Assembly (NCBI GenBank): GCA_016716885.1
Contig: JADJUV010000185.1
Coordinates: 1-48,937 of the forward strand
Reading direction: 5' to 3'
Origin: Candidatus Trichofilum aggregatum
GTDB taxonomy: Bacteria; Chloroflexota; Anaerolineae; Promineifilales; Promineifilaceae
Length of the DNA: 48,937 nucleotides
The position numbers were made by a program, and so were the translations under genes. Of this stretch, positions 41,326 to 48,937 are shown in pieces. The notes under the pieces are model-generated. The model saw only the letters and a list, made by a program, of their open reading frames with translations. It was not told the origin of the DNA and did no database searches. Positions within the stretch are counted from its first letter, which is position 1, and each line of letters starts with the position of its first letter.

Positions 41326-42412
41326 TCAACGCCCTATCTCGTTGACTTGGGAAAGGCCCTGGGTTAGCCATTGGGCGATTTGGGCCGCGGCCGCGCCGTC
41401 GCCAAAAAGGGGTGGGGGCGTTGTGCTGGGTCGCGGCCGCGCCAATGCCTCTTTCACCTTGTCGCATCCGACCCCGTCAAGATGTTCCAGCCTTGCTCAA
41501 CTGTCTCCACCCACTCCGTCTCTTCGCGCAAAGTGATACAGGGCACGGCCAAAATGTACGCCTCTTTTTGCACCCCGCCGGAGTCGGTGAGGATGAAGCG
41601 GGCGTTTTTCTCCAGAGCCAGCATCTCCAGGTAGCCCACCGGGGGCATAAGGTGGACGTTGGCTGGCGGGGTGAGGGCGAAGCGTTGTAGTGCGGCCGCG
41701 GTGCGCGGATGAATCGGCCAGACAACCGGCCATTGGCTTTGCTCCAGGCAGGCCAGCACCTGGGTCAAAGCCTCGGCACTGTCGGTGTTACTGGCCCGGT
41801 GAATGGTCGCCAGAATGTACTCATGGGGTTTGATCTGATGCTGGCGCAAAACCTGCAAAATAGGGGCGTTCTCGGCTTTGGGCAGGAAGTAGGTGAGTGC
41901 ATCTACCATCACGTCGCCTACCAGATGCACGCCCTTGTGAATGCCCTCGGTTGCCAGGTTATCTACGGCGGTTTGGGTGGGGCAAAAGAGTAAATCGGCG
42001 CAATGGTCGGTGAGGACCCGGTTGATCTCTTCGGGCATGGCCCGGTTGAAGCTACGTAGACCGGCTTCGATGTGGGCAATGGGGATGTGGAGTTTCGCGG
42101 CCGCGAGCGCCCCCGCCAGTGTGGAGTTGGTATCCCCATAGACCAGCAACCAGTCCGGTTTTTCCTGGAGCAACACCGCCTCAATGGCGGCTAACATCTG
42201 CCCCGTCTGCTGGCCGTGCGTGCCCGAACCAATGCCCAGGTTGTAGGCGGGTTCCGGGATGCCTAGCTCCTGGAAAAAGACGGCCGACATGCCGTGATCG
42301 TAATGTTGGCCGGTGTGAACCAGGATTTCGGTGAACTGCTGGCGTAGGGTGGCACTGACGGGCGCAGCTTTGATGAATTGCGCCGCGCTCCCACAATAGA
42401 GACTATTTTCAT
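41326..42412 (-). CDS. wecB: UDP-N-acetylglucosamine 2-epimerase, two frameshifts
   Basis: Non-hydrolysing epimerase making UDP-ManNAc for envelope polysaccharides. The main frame (42380 to 41454) has 'AAPVSATL', 'EILVHTGQHYDHGMS', 'VYGDTNSTLAGALAA', 'IAHIEAGLRSFN', 'TDSGGVQKEA' and 'TEWVETV'. The true N-terminus 'MKIVSIVGAR' starts at ATG 42412 in another frame and joins at 42380-42386, where the sequence GCGCCGC lacks one base of GCGGCCGC; restoring it gives the family motif 'GARPQFIKAAPVS'. The C-terminus continues after another lost base near 41455-41463 as 'DKVKEALARPRP', 'LFGDGAAAAQI', ending at 41326. Restored length is about 362 residues, normal for the family. The indels are more likely sequence errors than decay. 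Confidence 0.85.
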
Positions 42413-42416
42413 ACAG

Positions 42417-42485
42417 AGAGTGGTACACGGATTTCACGGATTTCACGGATAAGATTCATCCGTGTTTATCCGCGTAATCCGTGTA
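42417..42485. repeat. Inverted array of 9-bp units upstream of wecB
   Basis: CACGGATTTCACGGATTTC followed by ATCCGTGTTTATCCGCG and AATCCGTG: tandem 9-mers with an inverted partner, able to form a hairpin between proS and wecB. Confidence 0.7.
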
Positions 42486-42495
42486 CAAAAAAATC

Positions 42496-44260
42496 TTACG
42501 CTTCAAAGGGGACGGGAATGAGGGTGGCCTGGATTTCGGCGAAGAGGGCATCAATCTGGGCTTTGACACCACCGACTAAATTGTCCAGCGGCAGGACCGT
42601 GCGGTCGTCACTGCGGCGCAGTTTCATCTCCACACCGCCTTCCTTCCAGGCCCGCGACCCTACGGTCAGGCGGATGGGCAGGCCGATGAGGTCGGCATCG
42701 TTGAATTTTACGCCCGCGCTTTCGCCCCGATCATCGTACAGAACCTCGATCCCGGCGGCGACCAGTTGCTCATACACCTGATCAGCCTCATTTTCCATTT
42801 TAGCCATGCCCACCAGATGCACATGGTACGGCGCGATGCTGATGGGCAAGGTCAGCCCTTTGTCGTCGTTGTTTTCTTCAGCCGAGCAGGCGAGCAACCG
42901 ACCCACGCCGATGCCATACGATCCCATGATGACCGGTTTGAGTTGTCCATCTTCATCCACAAAGTTGCCACCCAAGGCTGAGGTATATTTTGTACCTAGC
43001 TTGAAGATGTTACCCACTTCGACGCCACGGGAGAGGTAGACGGGTGTGCCACAGCGGGGACAACCATCCCCTTCTTGCGCGGCCGCGATGTCAGCCACCA
43101 TCGTCGCCTGTAATCCCGGCCATAATTGACGTTACGCAGGTGGTAACCTTCTTCATTGGCCCCGGCTACCAGGTTGGGCGAGGTGGGAATGGCATCATCT
43201 ACGATGATGATGATGTTGTTGCTCGTTGGCAGACCGACGGGTGAAGCGTAACCCGCCACGGCCCCAATCGCCTTGATTTCCTCAATATGTGCCGGGCGCA
43301 GTTCGTGGGCTTTGAGGGCGTTGGTCAGTTTGGTTTCGTTCACATCCATATCGCCCCGCACAATGGCGAAGACAAACTTCTCGGTTTCCTGACCCATCTC
43401 GCGCATGGTGGCGATCATGAATACCGCTTTGGCGGTTTTGGCTTTGGGCACACCCAGGAATTCAGCCAGGGCTTCGATGGTGGCAACGTGGGGCGTGGCG
43501 ACTTTTTCGGTAGCGAGAATGGCTTCCGCGGCCGCGGCCTTTTTCTTAAACGTAGCAATTTGCCGGTTGGCGTGATAACCACAGTTGTCACACAGCACCA
43601 GCGTATCCTCACCGATGGGGGTCAGGTACATGTACTCATGGGCCATCGAACCCCCATCATGCCCACATCTGAGGCCACGGCGATGGCTTTGATGCCCGCC
43701 CGGTTGAAGATGTTGAAGTAGGCCTGATAATGGGCGCGGTATTGTTCGTCCAGGCTGGTTTCGTTGGCGTCCAGGGTGTAGCTGTCCAGCATGGTGAACT
43801 CACGCACCCGGATCAGCCCGGCCCGCGGCCGCGGATCGTCGCGCCATTTGGTCTGGATATGGTAAATCATCTGGGGTAGTTGCCGGTACGATTGGATTTC
43901 CCGCCGGATCAGGTCGGCGACCACTTCTTCGTGGGTCATCGCCAGCACCATATCCCGCTCATTCTTGTCCAGGAACCGGCCCATCTCGGAGCCGATTTCG
44001 TACCAGCGTTTGGTCTCTTTCCAGATGTCGGCCGGATGGACAACGGGCATGGTCAACTCTTGCCCGCCGATGGCGTTCATCTCATCACGCATGATGTTTT
44101 CGATTTTGGTGATGGAGCGTTTCGCCAGGGGCAGGTAGCTAAAAATCCCGGCGGCCAGGGGACGGATAAAACCGGCCCGCATGAGTAGCTGGTGACTTTT
44201 CACCTCGACATCGGCTGGGGCCTCGCGGAGGGTCAGGCCAAACCGTTTAGACATTCGCAT
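42496..44260 (-). CDS. proS: Prolyl-tRNA synthetase (bacterial type), two frameshifts
   Basis: Charges tRNA-Pro; essential. Part A (44260 to about 43650) has 'MSKRFGLTLREAPADVEV', class II motif 1 and motif 2 ('WRDDPRPRAGLIRVREFTM'). Part B (about 43650-43110) holds the YbaK-like editing insertion ('TIEALAEFLGVPKAKTAKAV') and 'VLCDNCGYHAN'. Part C (about 43110-42496) has 'CPRCGTPV', motif 3 'GSYGIGVGRLLAC' and the anticodon-binding domain. A/B join at the C5 run 43648-43652, which needs one more base to give 'GGSMAHEY'; B/C join near 43110, again one base short. With both restored the protein is about 588 residues. ATG 44260 is preceded by GAGGTG. Two deletions in an essential gene argue for sequencing error. 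Confidence 0.9.
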
Positions 44261-44295
44261 AAAGCACCTCGTAGGAGAGAAATAATTGGTGTTAA

Positions 44296-44352
44296 GACGT
44301 ACTGCGTGGTGCGTGTTGCGTGGAATCGTTGGTAAACGAAACACGCAACACG
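44296..44352. repeat. Inverted heptamer array (family B) upstream of proS
   Basis: GCGTGGTGCGTGTTGCGTGG, a short spacer, then ACACGCAACACGCAACACGT. The arms pair into a hairpin of about 20 bp. Confidence 0.7.
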
Positions 44353-44373
44353 CAACACGTGATGAGCAACAAA

Positions 44374-44401
44374 AAACGCCCCGTTGGTCATTGGGGCGTT
44401 T
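44374..44401 (-). terminator. Rho-independent terminator upstream of proS
   Basis: AAACGCCCC (44374-44382) pairs with GGGGCGTTT (44393-44401); on the minus strand GGGGCG is followed by TTTTTTG. It would end the transcript of the ydcF-like gene (stop at 44608) or act as an attenuator in the proS leader. Confidence 0.75.
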
Positions 44402-44607
44402 CGTTCGTCAAGGTCAGGTCGCGGCCGCGGTTACGGCCCTTCTGTCACACTATCACACCTCACCCAGCCAACGAAACCCCCCCGCGTCCAACGGGGCCGC
44501 TAGGGATGGGGTTTTGCAGGTGAGAAAAGGTGGTGACGTGTTTCATGATGTGTATAAAAATACTAGAGAGGGACCTTTTTGTCAAACAGGGAAATTAAGT
44601 CTGTGGG

Positions 44608-45195
44608 CTAAAGACCAACGACGTACCCCATGTAAGCCACAACCTCACGCAGGTAGTTGCGGCCGCGACTCAACCAACTTATCCAGCGGGTGGTGCGGGT
44701 GGGGGAGCTATATGCCTCTAGCCCCAGGTCGTCAGCCAGGCTCAGGGCGCGTTTTTGGTGGTAGGGGGTGCTGACGATGAGGAAGGTGTGCAGATTGTGC
44801 GCGGCCGCGACCTCTTGAGCGTTACGTAAGTTTTCCTGGGTATTGGTGGATGTGGTTTCTATTAAAATGGCGTGGGTAGGCACACCCTGAGCCAGGGCAT
44901 AGTTGCGGGCGACTTCGGCTTCGGAGAGGGGGTCGTTGGGGTTGCGGCCGCCGGTGAAGATGAGGGTGTGTACGGTTCCCTGGTGGTACAGGCTGATAGC
45001 GTGGTTAATCCGTTCGCGGAAAATGGGAGAAGGGCGGTCGCCATACGCGGCCGCGCCCAACACAATGGCCGCATCAGCAGGGCGGGTTTCATCTTTTTGG
45101 GCATACGCTAACACCTGGATGGTGCAGATGAGGGTGAAGAGGATTGCGGCCGCGAGGGTTCCGGCGAATAGTCGTTTCAGATACAAATTAATCAT
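44608..45195 (-). CDS. YdcF/SanA-like DUF218 membrane protein
   Basis: A 195-residue protein with one N-terminal helix ('LFAGTLAAAILFTLICTIQV') and a DUF218 domain: 'ADAAIVLGAAAYGDRPSPIF', 'LIFTGGRNPNDPLSEAEVA', 'ETTSTNTQENLRNA' and 'FLIVSTPYHQKRAL'. DUF218 proteins (YdcF, SanA, ElyC) are linked to envelope integrity; a nucleotide-binding fold is reported for YdcF. Its ATG overlaps the rsmE stop (ATGA), so the two are translationally coupled. It has six GCGGCCGC sites in 590 bp, the highest density of any gene here. Confidence 0.85.
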   Translation of the reverse strand: MINLYLKRLFAGTLAAAILFTLICTIQVLAYAQKDETRPADAAIVLGAAAYGDRPSPIFRERINHAISLYHQGTVHTLIFTGGRNPNDPLSEAEVARNYALAQGVPTHAILIETTSTNTQENLRNAQEVAAAHNLHTFLIVSTPYHQKRALSLADDLGLEAYSSPTRTTRWISWLSRGRNYLREVVAYMGYVVGL

Positions 45196-45926
45196 GACGT
45201 TTCGAGTTCACCGCGTTCGTAGAGCGTGAGCGCGGCCGCAACCACCGCCGCCGTCTCGGCCCGCAAAATGCGTGGCCCCAGGGTAATCGGCATCACCCCA
45301 GATGCCTGGGCCAGCCGGATTTCGGCTTCGCTCCAGCCCCCTTCCGGGCCGATGAAGAGGGCGAGGGGGCGAGAGGGCGATGCGGCGAGGGATGTTCGTA
45401 GCGAGGTGGCTTTTTCTTGTTCGTAGGGGATGAGAGCCAGGGTGTCTGGTAATAAGCTGGTTAGGGCTGAGGCGAACGGGGTGGGAGTTAGGAGTTGGGG
45501 CACGCGGCCGCGGCCGGATTGTTCGGCGGCTTCGACGAGGATGCGTTGCCATCGGGCCAGTTTGTTGGTGCTGACCTCTTGCACCACACTGCGTTCGGTG
45601 ATCAGGGGCACAAAACAAGCCACGCCGATTTCGGTTCCCTTTTGCAAGACCCATTCAAACTTATCTGCTTTGAGTAACCCCTGGTAAAGTGTGAGGGATG
45701 TGGTGGGTTCACCTGTTGCCGGGGTGCGTTCCGTGACGCGGCCGCGAACCTGCCGTTTGTTGACTTCGGTGAGGGTTACGGTGTAGGCCCAGCCCATGTT
45801 GTCGAGCAGGGTGATGAGGGTTTGCGGCCGCAGACGTAATACCTGGCTGATCTGGTGGGCCTGCGCCTCTTCCAGAACCACCTCATCGCCAATTTGCCAG
45901 GAGCCGGGGACAAAAAATCGGTGCAT
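45192..45926 (-). CDS. rsmE: 16S rRNA (uracil-1498-N3)-methyltransferase
   Basis: SPOUT-class methyltransferase modifying U1498 in 16S rRNA. The 244 residues start 'MHRFFVPGSW', the standard RsmE opening, with a PUA-like N-terminal domain to about 70, then 'GLLKADKFEWVLQKGTEIGV', 'RWQRILVEAAEQSGR' and the trefoil-knot SAM site 'LFIGPEGGWSEAEI' and 'LGPRILRAETAAV'. The frame is open to 45968, but the extra codons are heptamer repeat, so ATG 45926 is preferred. The stop overlaps the ydcF-like ATG. Confidence 0.93.
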   Translation of the reverse strand: MHRFFVPGSWQIGDEVVLEEAQAHQISQVLRLRPQTLITLLDNMGWAYTVTLTEVNKRQVRGRVTERTPATGEPTTSLTLYQGLLKADKFEWVLQKGTEIGVACFVPLITERSVVQEVSTNKLARWQRILVEAAEQSGRGRVPQLLTPTPFASALTSLLPDTLALIPYEQEKATSLRTSLAASPSRPLALFIGPEGGWSEAEIRLAQASGVMPITLGPRILRAETAAVVAAALTLYERGELETS

Positions 45927-45975
45927 AAGGGCGTGGTGTGTGGTGCGTGGTGCGTCAGGATAAAACACGCACCAC
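45926..45975. repeat. Inverted heptamer array (family B)
   Basis: GCGTGGTGTGTGGTGCGTGG and, after a short spacer, ACACGCACCACGCACC. It lies between the M24 peptidase gene end (45986) and the rsmE start. Confidence 0.7.
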
Positions 45976-45985
45976 GCACCCCGTC

Positions 45986-47251
45986 TTAATTTCGCCGACA
46001 GGCGGCTTCGACGGCCTCAATCTCCTGGGGGGGATGGGGCAAAATTTCGTGCCCGGTTTCGGTGATGAGCACACCCACTTCCAGGCGGATGCCGATGCCC
46101 TCGTCGGGGAGCATGAGGAAGGGTTCAATAACCACCACCACGCCTGGTTCCAGGGGTGGATCAGGATATTCGTACACATCGTGGATGCTCAGGCCCACCG
46201 AATGTCCGCAACGGCCATAGCCATATTGGGCCAGCCCGTGCGCCTCAAACACCACATACGCCGCCTGATGCACTTCTTGTTCGGTGACGCCGGGGCGCAT
46301 GGTGGCGATGGCCTGTTTTTGGGCTTCTAGTACGATGGCATACAACTCCCGTTGGCGCGGGCTGAAGGTTCCATTGGCCGGGAAGGTTGAGGTGATGTCG
46401 GAGAAGTAGCCGTTGTAACTGACGCCCGCATCAATGAGCACGAGATCGCCATCTTGAATGTCCTGATCGTTCGCCATGTAGTGGCCGATGACGGCGTTTT
46501 TGCCCGCCCCGACGATAATGCTGCTGTCGTAATTGCCCATGCCAACGGTGACATGCCGCGGCCGCGTGCGTATCTCATACTCAAAAATGGCCTGCCCCAG
46601 TGATTCATTCGTGCCTGGTTTGAGCGCCCCCATAATCTGGGTGAAGACTTCGGCATGGATGGTGAACGCCTGGCGCAAACATTCAATCTCGTACTCATCT
46701 TTCACGTAGCGCATTTTGTGAACCAGCGGGGCGATGTTGCGGTATTCCAGCCAGTAAAACCGTTCGCGCAATTGATTGATGAATAGTTGCTGGGTAGTCA
46801 GGGCTTTGCCCAATTGGGGTGTGCCAGGGGTGTTCAGCCAGAGAACGGATTCACGCATCAGGTTGCGGTTCAGCGTTTCGTTCAACTTGTCCAGCCCCAA
46901 CACGCGGTCTACGCCGCTGGTGGCCTGAATCGTTTCGGCCGAATCATCGGCCCCGTCAATAAAAACCTGGGCCGCTGTGCGTATATTGACGAAGAGGATG
47001 GAATGGACGACGCGGCCGCGGCCCACTTCCTTCGTATGCATCGTCTCAAAATAATCTACCTTCACCCCACCCGGAGCCAAAAGCAACACCGCTTCCTGGC
47101 TCGTGTTGCCGGTTAGATAGGCCACGTTCTTGTCAGGCAACAGCGGGTCCTGGCTCATGCTGCCTGCCTGGAGCAAGGCCATCCCTTTTTCCATTTGCGC
47201 CATAAGCTTCTGTTGCCGGGCGCGGTATCGGTCATTTAATGATATGTCCAT
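45986..47251 (-). CDS. Xaa-Pro aminopeptidase-like M24 metallopeptidase
   Basis: A 421-residue creatinase-fold peptidase that should remove N-terminal residues before proline. The N-terminal domain (about 1-170) contains 'KNVAYLTGNTSQEAVLLLAP', typical of PepP. Dimetal ligands are visible: Asp in 'VLIDAGVSYNGYFSDITSTF' (two), His in 'GRCGHSVGLSIHD', Glu in 'VVVIEPFL', and Glu in 'GIRLEVGVLI'. ATG 47251 is preceded by AGGAA at 4-5 nt; the longer frame to 47314 is repeat sequence. The upstream lutA-like gene is 73 bp away on the same strand. Confidence 0.9.
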   Translation of the reverse strand: MDISLNDRYRARQQKLMAQMEKGMALLQAGSMSQDPLLPDKNVAYLTGNTSQEAVLLLAPGGVKVDYFETMHTKEVGRGRVVHSILFVNIRTAAQVFIDGADDSAETIQATSGVDRVLGLDKLNETLNRNLMRESVLWLNTPGTPQLGKALTTQQLFINQLRERFYWLEYRNIAPLVHKMRYVKDEYEIECLRQAFTIHAEVFTQIMGALKPGTNESLGQAIFEYEIRTRPRHVTVGMGNYDSSIIVGAGKNAVIGHYMANDQDIQDGDLVLIDAGVSYNGYFSDITSTFPANGTFSPRQRELYAIVLEAQKQAIATMRPGVTEQEVHQAAYVVFEAHGLAQYGYGRCGHSVGLSIHDVYEYPDPPLEPGVVVVIEPFLMLPDEGIGIRLEVGVLITETGHEILPHPPQEIEAVEAACRRN

Positions 47252-47262
47252 GATTCCTCGTG

Positions 47263-47338
47263 ATTGATTTACGATTGACGATTTACGATTGGCATCAACC
47301 TGCAATCGACTCAACTCTAATCGTTAATCGCTCAGTCT
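47263..47338. repeat. Heptamer array (family A) between two genes
   Basis: GATTTACGATTGACGATTTA continues as ACGATTG; then, in opposite sense, CAATCGA, TAATCGT and TAATCGC units. It reaches into the last codons of the lutA-like gene. Confidence 0.7.
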
Positions 47339-48070
47339 ATTGGCTAAAACCGTGGCAAGGTGGCAGGTTCGCAGATCACAGCCCCGCTTCCGTAGACCCC
47401 CTTCCAGGTGCATCAAACAGCTCACATCCCCGCCTATGACCAACTCGGCATCTGTTGCCAGGAACGCATCCAGCCGTTCGTTCATCATGGCCCCGCTGAT
47501 GTCGGCCATTTTGATGGCGAAAAGGCCACCAAAACCGCAACAGGTCTGGGGTTTGTCTTGTGAGGCAATCTCCAACCCCTCGACCGCCCCCAGCAATGCT
47601 TGCGGCTGAGTCCGAAGACCCAGCCCCCGCAAGCCATGACAAGAAGGGTGATAAACGATTTTCTTGTCCAACTTCGCGCCGACATCGGTGATGCCGAGAT
47701 AATCAACCAGATATTCGCTGAACTCGACGACGCGTTGAGCCAGGGCGTGTGCCTTCTCACGCATAACCGGGTCGTCGCGGAACAGTTCTTCATAATCGTG
47801 CTTGATCATGGCGGCACAGGAGCCAGAGGCGATGACCACGGGGCCGGTAGTTTGGGCGAGGCGTTCGATGGTGTACGCGGCCGCACGCCGTGCTTCCGGC
47901 CAAAATCCCGCATTAAACGCAGGCTGTCCACAACAGGTCTGCCCGCCAGGAACTTCCACCCGGACGCCCTGCCGTTGCAGGACGGTTACCACATCCTGAG
48001 CCACCTCAGGGAAGAGAGAATCCAGTAAACAGGTGACAAAAAATTGGACGGTGGGTTGGGGATTGGTCAT
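47324..48070 (-). CDS. CCG-domain Fe-S oxidoreductase subunit (LutA/YkgE-like)
   Basis: A 248-residue protein with two CCG domains: 'GGQTCCGQPAFNAGFWPEAR' (about 40-60) and 'PSCHGLRGLGLR' with 'TCCGFGGLFAIK' (about 145-190), the cysteine-rich cores that hold iron-sulfur clusters in LutA, GlcF and HdrB-like proteins. LutA acts with LutB and LutC in lactate oxidation; neither is present here, where an M24 peptidase follows. It may therefore be an isolated paralogue or part of a split system. Gene name is withheld for that reason. It diverges from the SDR gene. Confidence 0.82.
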   Translation of the reverse strand: MTNPQPTVQFFVTCLLDSLFPEVAQDVVTVLQRQGVRVEVPGGQTCCGQPAFNAGFWPEARRAAAYTIERLAQTTGPVVIASGSCAAMIKHDYEELFRDDPVMREKAHALAQRVVEFSEYLVDYLGITDVGAKLDKKIVYHPSCHGLRGLGLRTQPQALLGAVEGLEIASQDKPQTCCGFGGLFAIKMADISGAMMNERLDAFLATDAELVIGGDVSCLMHLEGGLRKRGCDLRTCHLATVLANRLSD

Positions 48071-48228
48071 GGGGTTTTGGGATTAATGGGGTCATGATTG
48101 CCAGAACAAACGTCGGCAGATTATACCACATTGAAATTTCGCCTGTACCAAAGACCAGGGCCACATCCTGCCCCCTTGCCGGATGTGAATCGGGGATAGT
48201 TCTATTAACCTTGAAAGTAGATAAAAGA

Positions 48229-48295
48229 ACGTATGACGTAGTGCGTGTTGCGTGTTGCGTCAGACATTGCAGACGCACCACGTACCACCCAAGGA
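48229..48295. repeat. Inverted heptamer array (family B) in a divergent promoter region
   Basis: ACGTAGTGCGTGTTGCGTG, spacer, then GACGCACCACGTACCACC. It is directly upstream of the SDR ribosome site AAGGAG (about 48290-48295). Confidence 0.7.
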
Positions 48296-48303
48296 GTTTC
48301 TTA

Positions 48304-48937
48304 ATGAGTACCAAAACCGCTCTCATCACCGGCGCATCTCGTGGCTTAGGTCTGGCGTTGGCCCGGCAACTGGCCCAGGATGGCTGGCATCTGATTATTA
48401 ACGCTCGTGGCGCGGCCGCGCTCCAATCTGCCCACACTGAACTCTCCCCTCACCTGTGTCACCACTATCGCTGGTGATGTCACCGACCCGGCCCACCGGC
48501 GTGCCCTGGCTGTAGCTGCCGAAGCCGCCGGGGGCGTGGATGCCCTCATCAACAATGCCGGTGTGCTTGGCCCCAGCCCCCAACCCAGTTTGTTAGATTA
48601 CCCGTTGGATGTGTTAGCCGATGTGTACCGGAACAATGTGTTGGCTCCTCTGGGGGTGATTCAAGCCTTGCGGCCGCAACTCAAGCCCAACGCCATCATC
48701 ATCAATGTGTCCAGCGACGCGGCCGCGCAACCCTACGAAGGCTGGGGTGGCTATGGGTCCAGCAAGGCCGCCCTGGAACAACTCTCCGCCATTCTGGCCG
48801 AAGAAAATCCCCAATGGCATGTCTACTGGGTAGACCCCGGCGACATGCAAACCCAAATGCACCAGGACGCCTTCCCTGGCGAAGACATCTCCGACCGTCC
48901 AACCCGAAACCAGCGTACCTGGTTTCATCACCTGCTG
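48304..48937 (+). CDS. Short-chain dehydrogenase/reductase, frameshifted and cut by window end
   Basis: NAD(P)-dependent SDR. The first frame (48304 to about 48455) has the cofactor motif 'ALITGASRGLGLALARQLA'; the second frame (from about 48458) continues 'VTTIAGDVTDPAHRRA', 'DALINNAGVLGP', 'IIINVSSDAAAQ' (catalytic Ser) and 'YGSSKAALEQL' (Tyr-Lys), open to the window edge. The shift near 48454-48458 corresponds to one extra base. ATG 48304 follows AAGGAG by 8 nt. The region after the catalytic site ('VDPGDMQTQM') is typical of classical SDRs. The substrate is unknown. Confidence 0.82.

Larger units (their letters stand above)
174..48726. repeat. Highly iterated palindrome GCGGCCGC, about 108 copies across the window
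   Basis: Start positions read by eye: 174, 180, 214, 513, 3505, 3557, 3756, 4673, 6150, 6325, 7046, 7381, 7870, 8455, 8548, 8968, 9325, 9505, 9577, 9826, 10426, 10796, 10912, 11539, 11782, 12056, 13689, 14393, 15325, 16086, 16263, 17955, 17961, 18247, 18253, 18448, 18591, 18790, 18832, 19630, 20084, 20935, 21175, 21788, 22521, 22690, 23353, 23464, 24143, 24353, 24679, 24840, 24896, 25818, 26616, 27667, 27686, 27797, 27920, 28295, 29069, 29825, 30006, 30547, 30568, 30889, 31736, 31880, 32162, 32596, 33535, 34122, 34171, 34294, 34660, 34954, 35069, 36843, 37130, 37988, 38252, 38463, 39654, 40031, 40665, 41387, 41433, 41692, 42097, 43079, 43528, 43825, 44421, 44659, 44801, 44944, 45047, 45146, 45232, 45504, 45738, 45824, 46558, 47012, 47877, 48412, 48670, 48719. 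Many are flanked to CGCGGCCGCG. In genes it appears as Ala-Ala-Ala, Gly-Arg or Arg-Pro codons. Confidence 0.95.

Noticed and set aside
44422..44440. T-box core for proS
   Set aside because: ACCGCGG is present but the UGGN pairing element is missing and the match comes from the iterated palindrome; kept only as a low-interest finding.
44286..44774. 162-codon plus-strand frame over repeats and the ydcF-like gene
   Set aside because: It is composed of heptamer repeat, terminator and antisense sequence.
174..48726. GCGGCCGC sites as cloning remnants
   Set aside because: About 108 copies, in frame in conserved genes and embedded in a natural terminator, cannot be cloning artefacts.

Overview
The window reads as a chromosomal segment of a Chloroflexota bacterium, probably Anaerolineae-like; this is inference. 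It rests on the mix of families: a very large BTAD/NB-ARC/TPR regulator, SH3b-repeat and Thr/Pro-rich secreted proteins, lipoproteins, a YugP-type metallopeptidase, many hairpin repeats between genes, and no sign of an LPS-type outer membrane. There are no rRNA or tRNA genes, no CRISPR array, no phage and no plasmid functions. Most genes are housekeeping or metabolic.

Layout. 1-0.76 kb: 3' part of a nucleoside phosphorylase gene. 0.8-3.9 kb (minus): a division/shape operon minC-minD-minE-rodA. 4.1-5.8 kb (minus): HtrA-like lipoprotein protease. 6.0-10.9 kb: a 1637-residue regulator with two BTAD plus NB-ARC modules in tandem and a TPR tail, probably read from a leaderless mRNA. 11.1-13.4 kb: dinB, then a RAYT transposase gene flanked by three REPIN-type repeats. 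13.4-15.5 kb: dynamin-like GTPase and a small membrane protein. 16.2-17.5 kb: orphan histidine kinase. 17.6-25.1 kb (plus): a metabolic run of homocysteine methyltransferase, class V aminotransferase, sugar-nucleotide epimerase, methyltransferase, ilvD, a DUF3052-like protein and proB. 25.4-31.2 kb: small PspC protein, lipoprotein, SH3b protein, secreted metalloprotease, ROK kinase and YugP-like protease. 31.6-36.4 kb: pepF, a TIM-barrel isomerase, and a minus-strand unit sigma factor / zinc-finger anti-sigma candidate / DUF427 / pgl. 36.5-48.9 kb: GT39-like membrane protein, broken DUF433-DUF5615 pair, MutS-like ATPase, wecB, proS, ydcF-like, rsmE, M24 peptidase, lutA-like and an SDR.

The strongest unexplained signal is not a gene. 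The 8-base palindrome GCGGCCGC occurs about 108 times by hand count, about one per 450 bp, where about two are expected from base composition. It lies in coding and non-coding DNA on both sides of the base-composition range, often as AAA, GR or RP codons, and even forms both arms of a terminator. It is absent from the RAYT/REPIN segment and from rodA-minE-minD. This resembles the HIP1 phenomenon of cyanobacteria with a different word.

A second layer is a dense set of intergenic repeats: REPINs with GTAG heads, several hairpin families, and inverted arrays of 7-9 bp units. Two of these arrays lie in frame inside the GT39-like gene. A third layer concerns data quality: single-base frameshifts hit proS (twice), wecB (twice), the SDR, the DUF433/DUF5615 pair and the RAYT, mostly in short homopolymers and mostly after 38.6 kb. 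Because proS is essential, sequencing indels are the simplest explanation.
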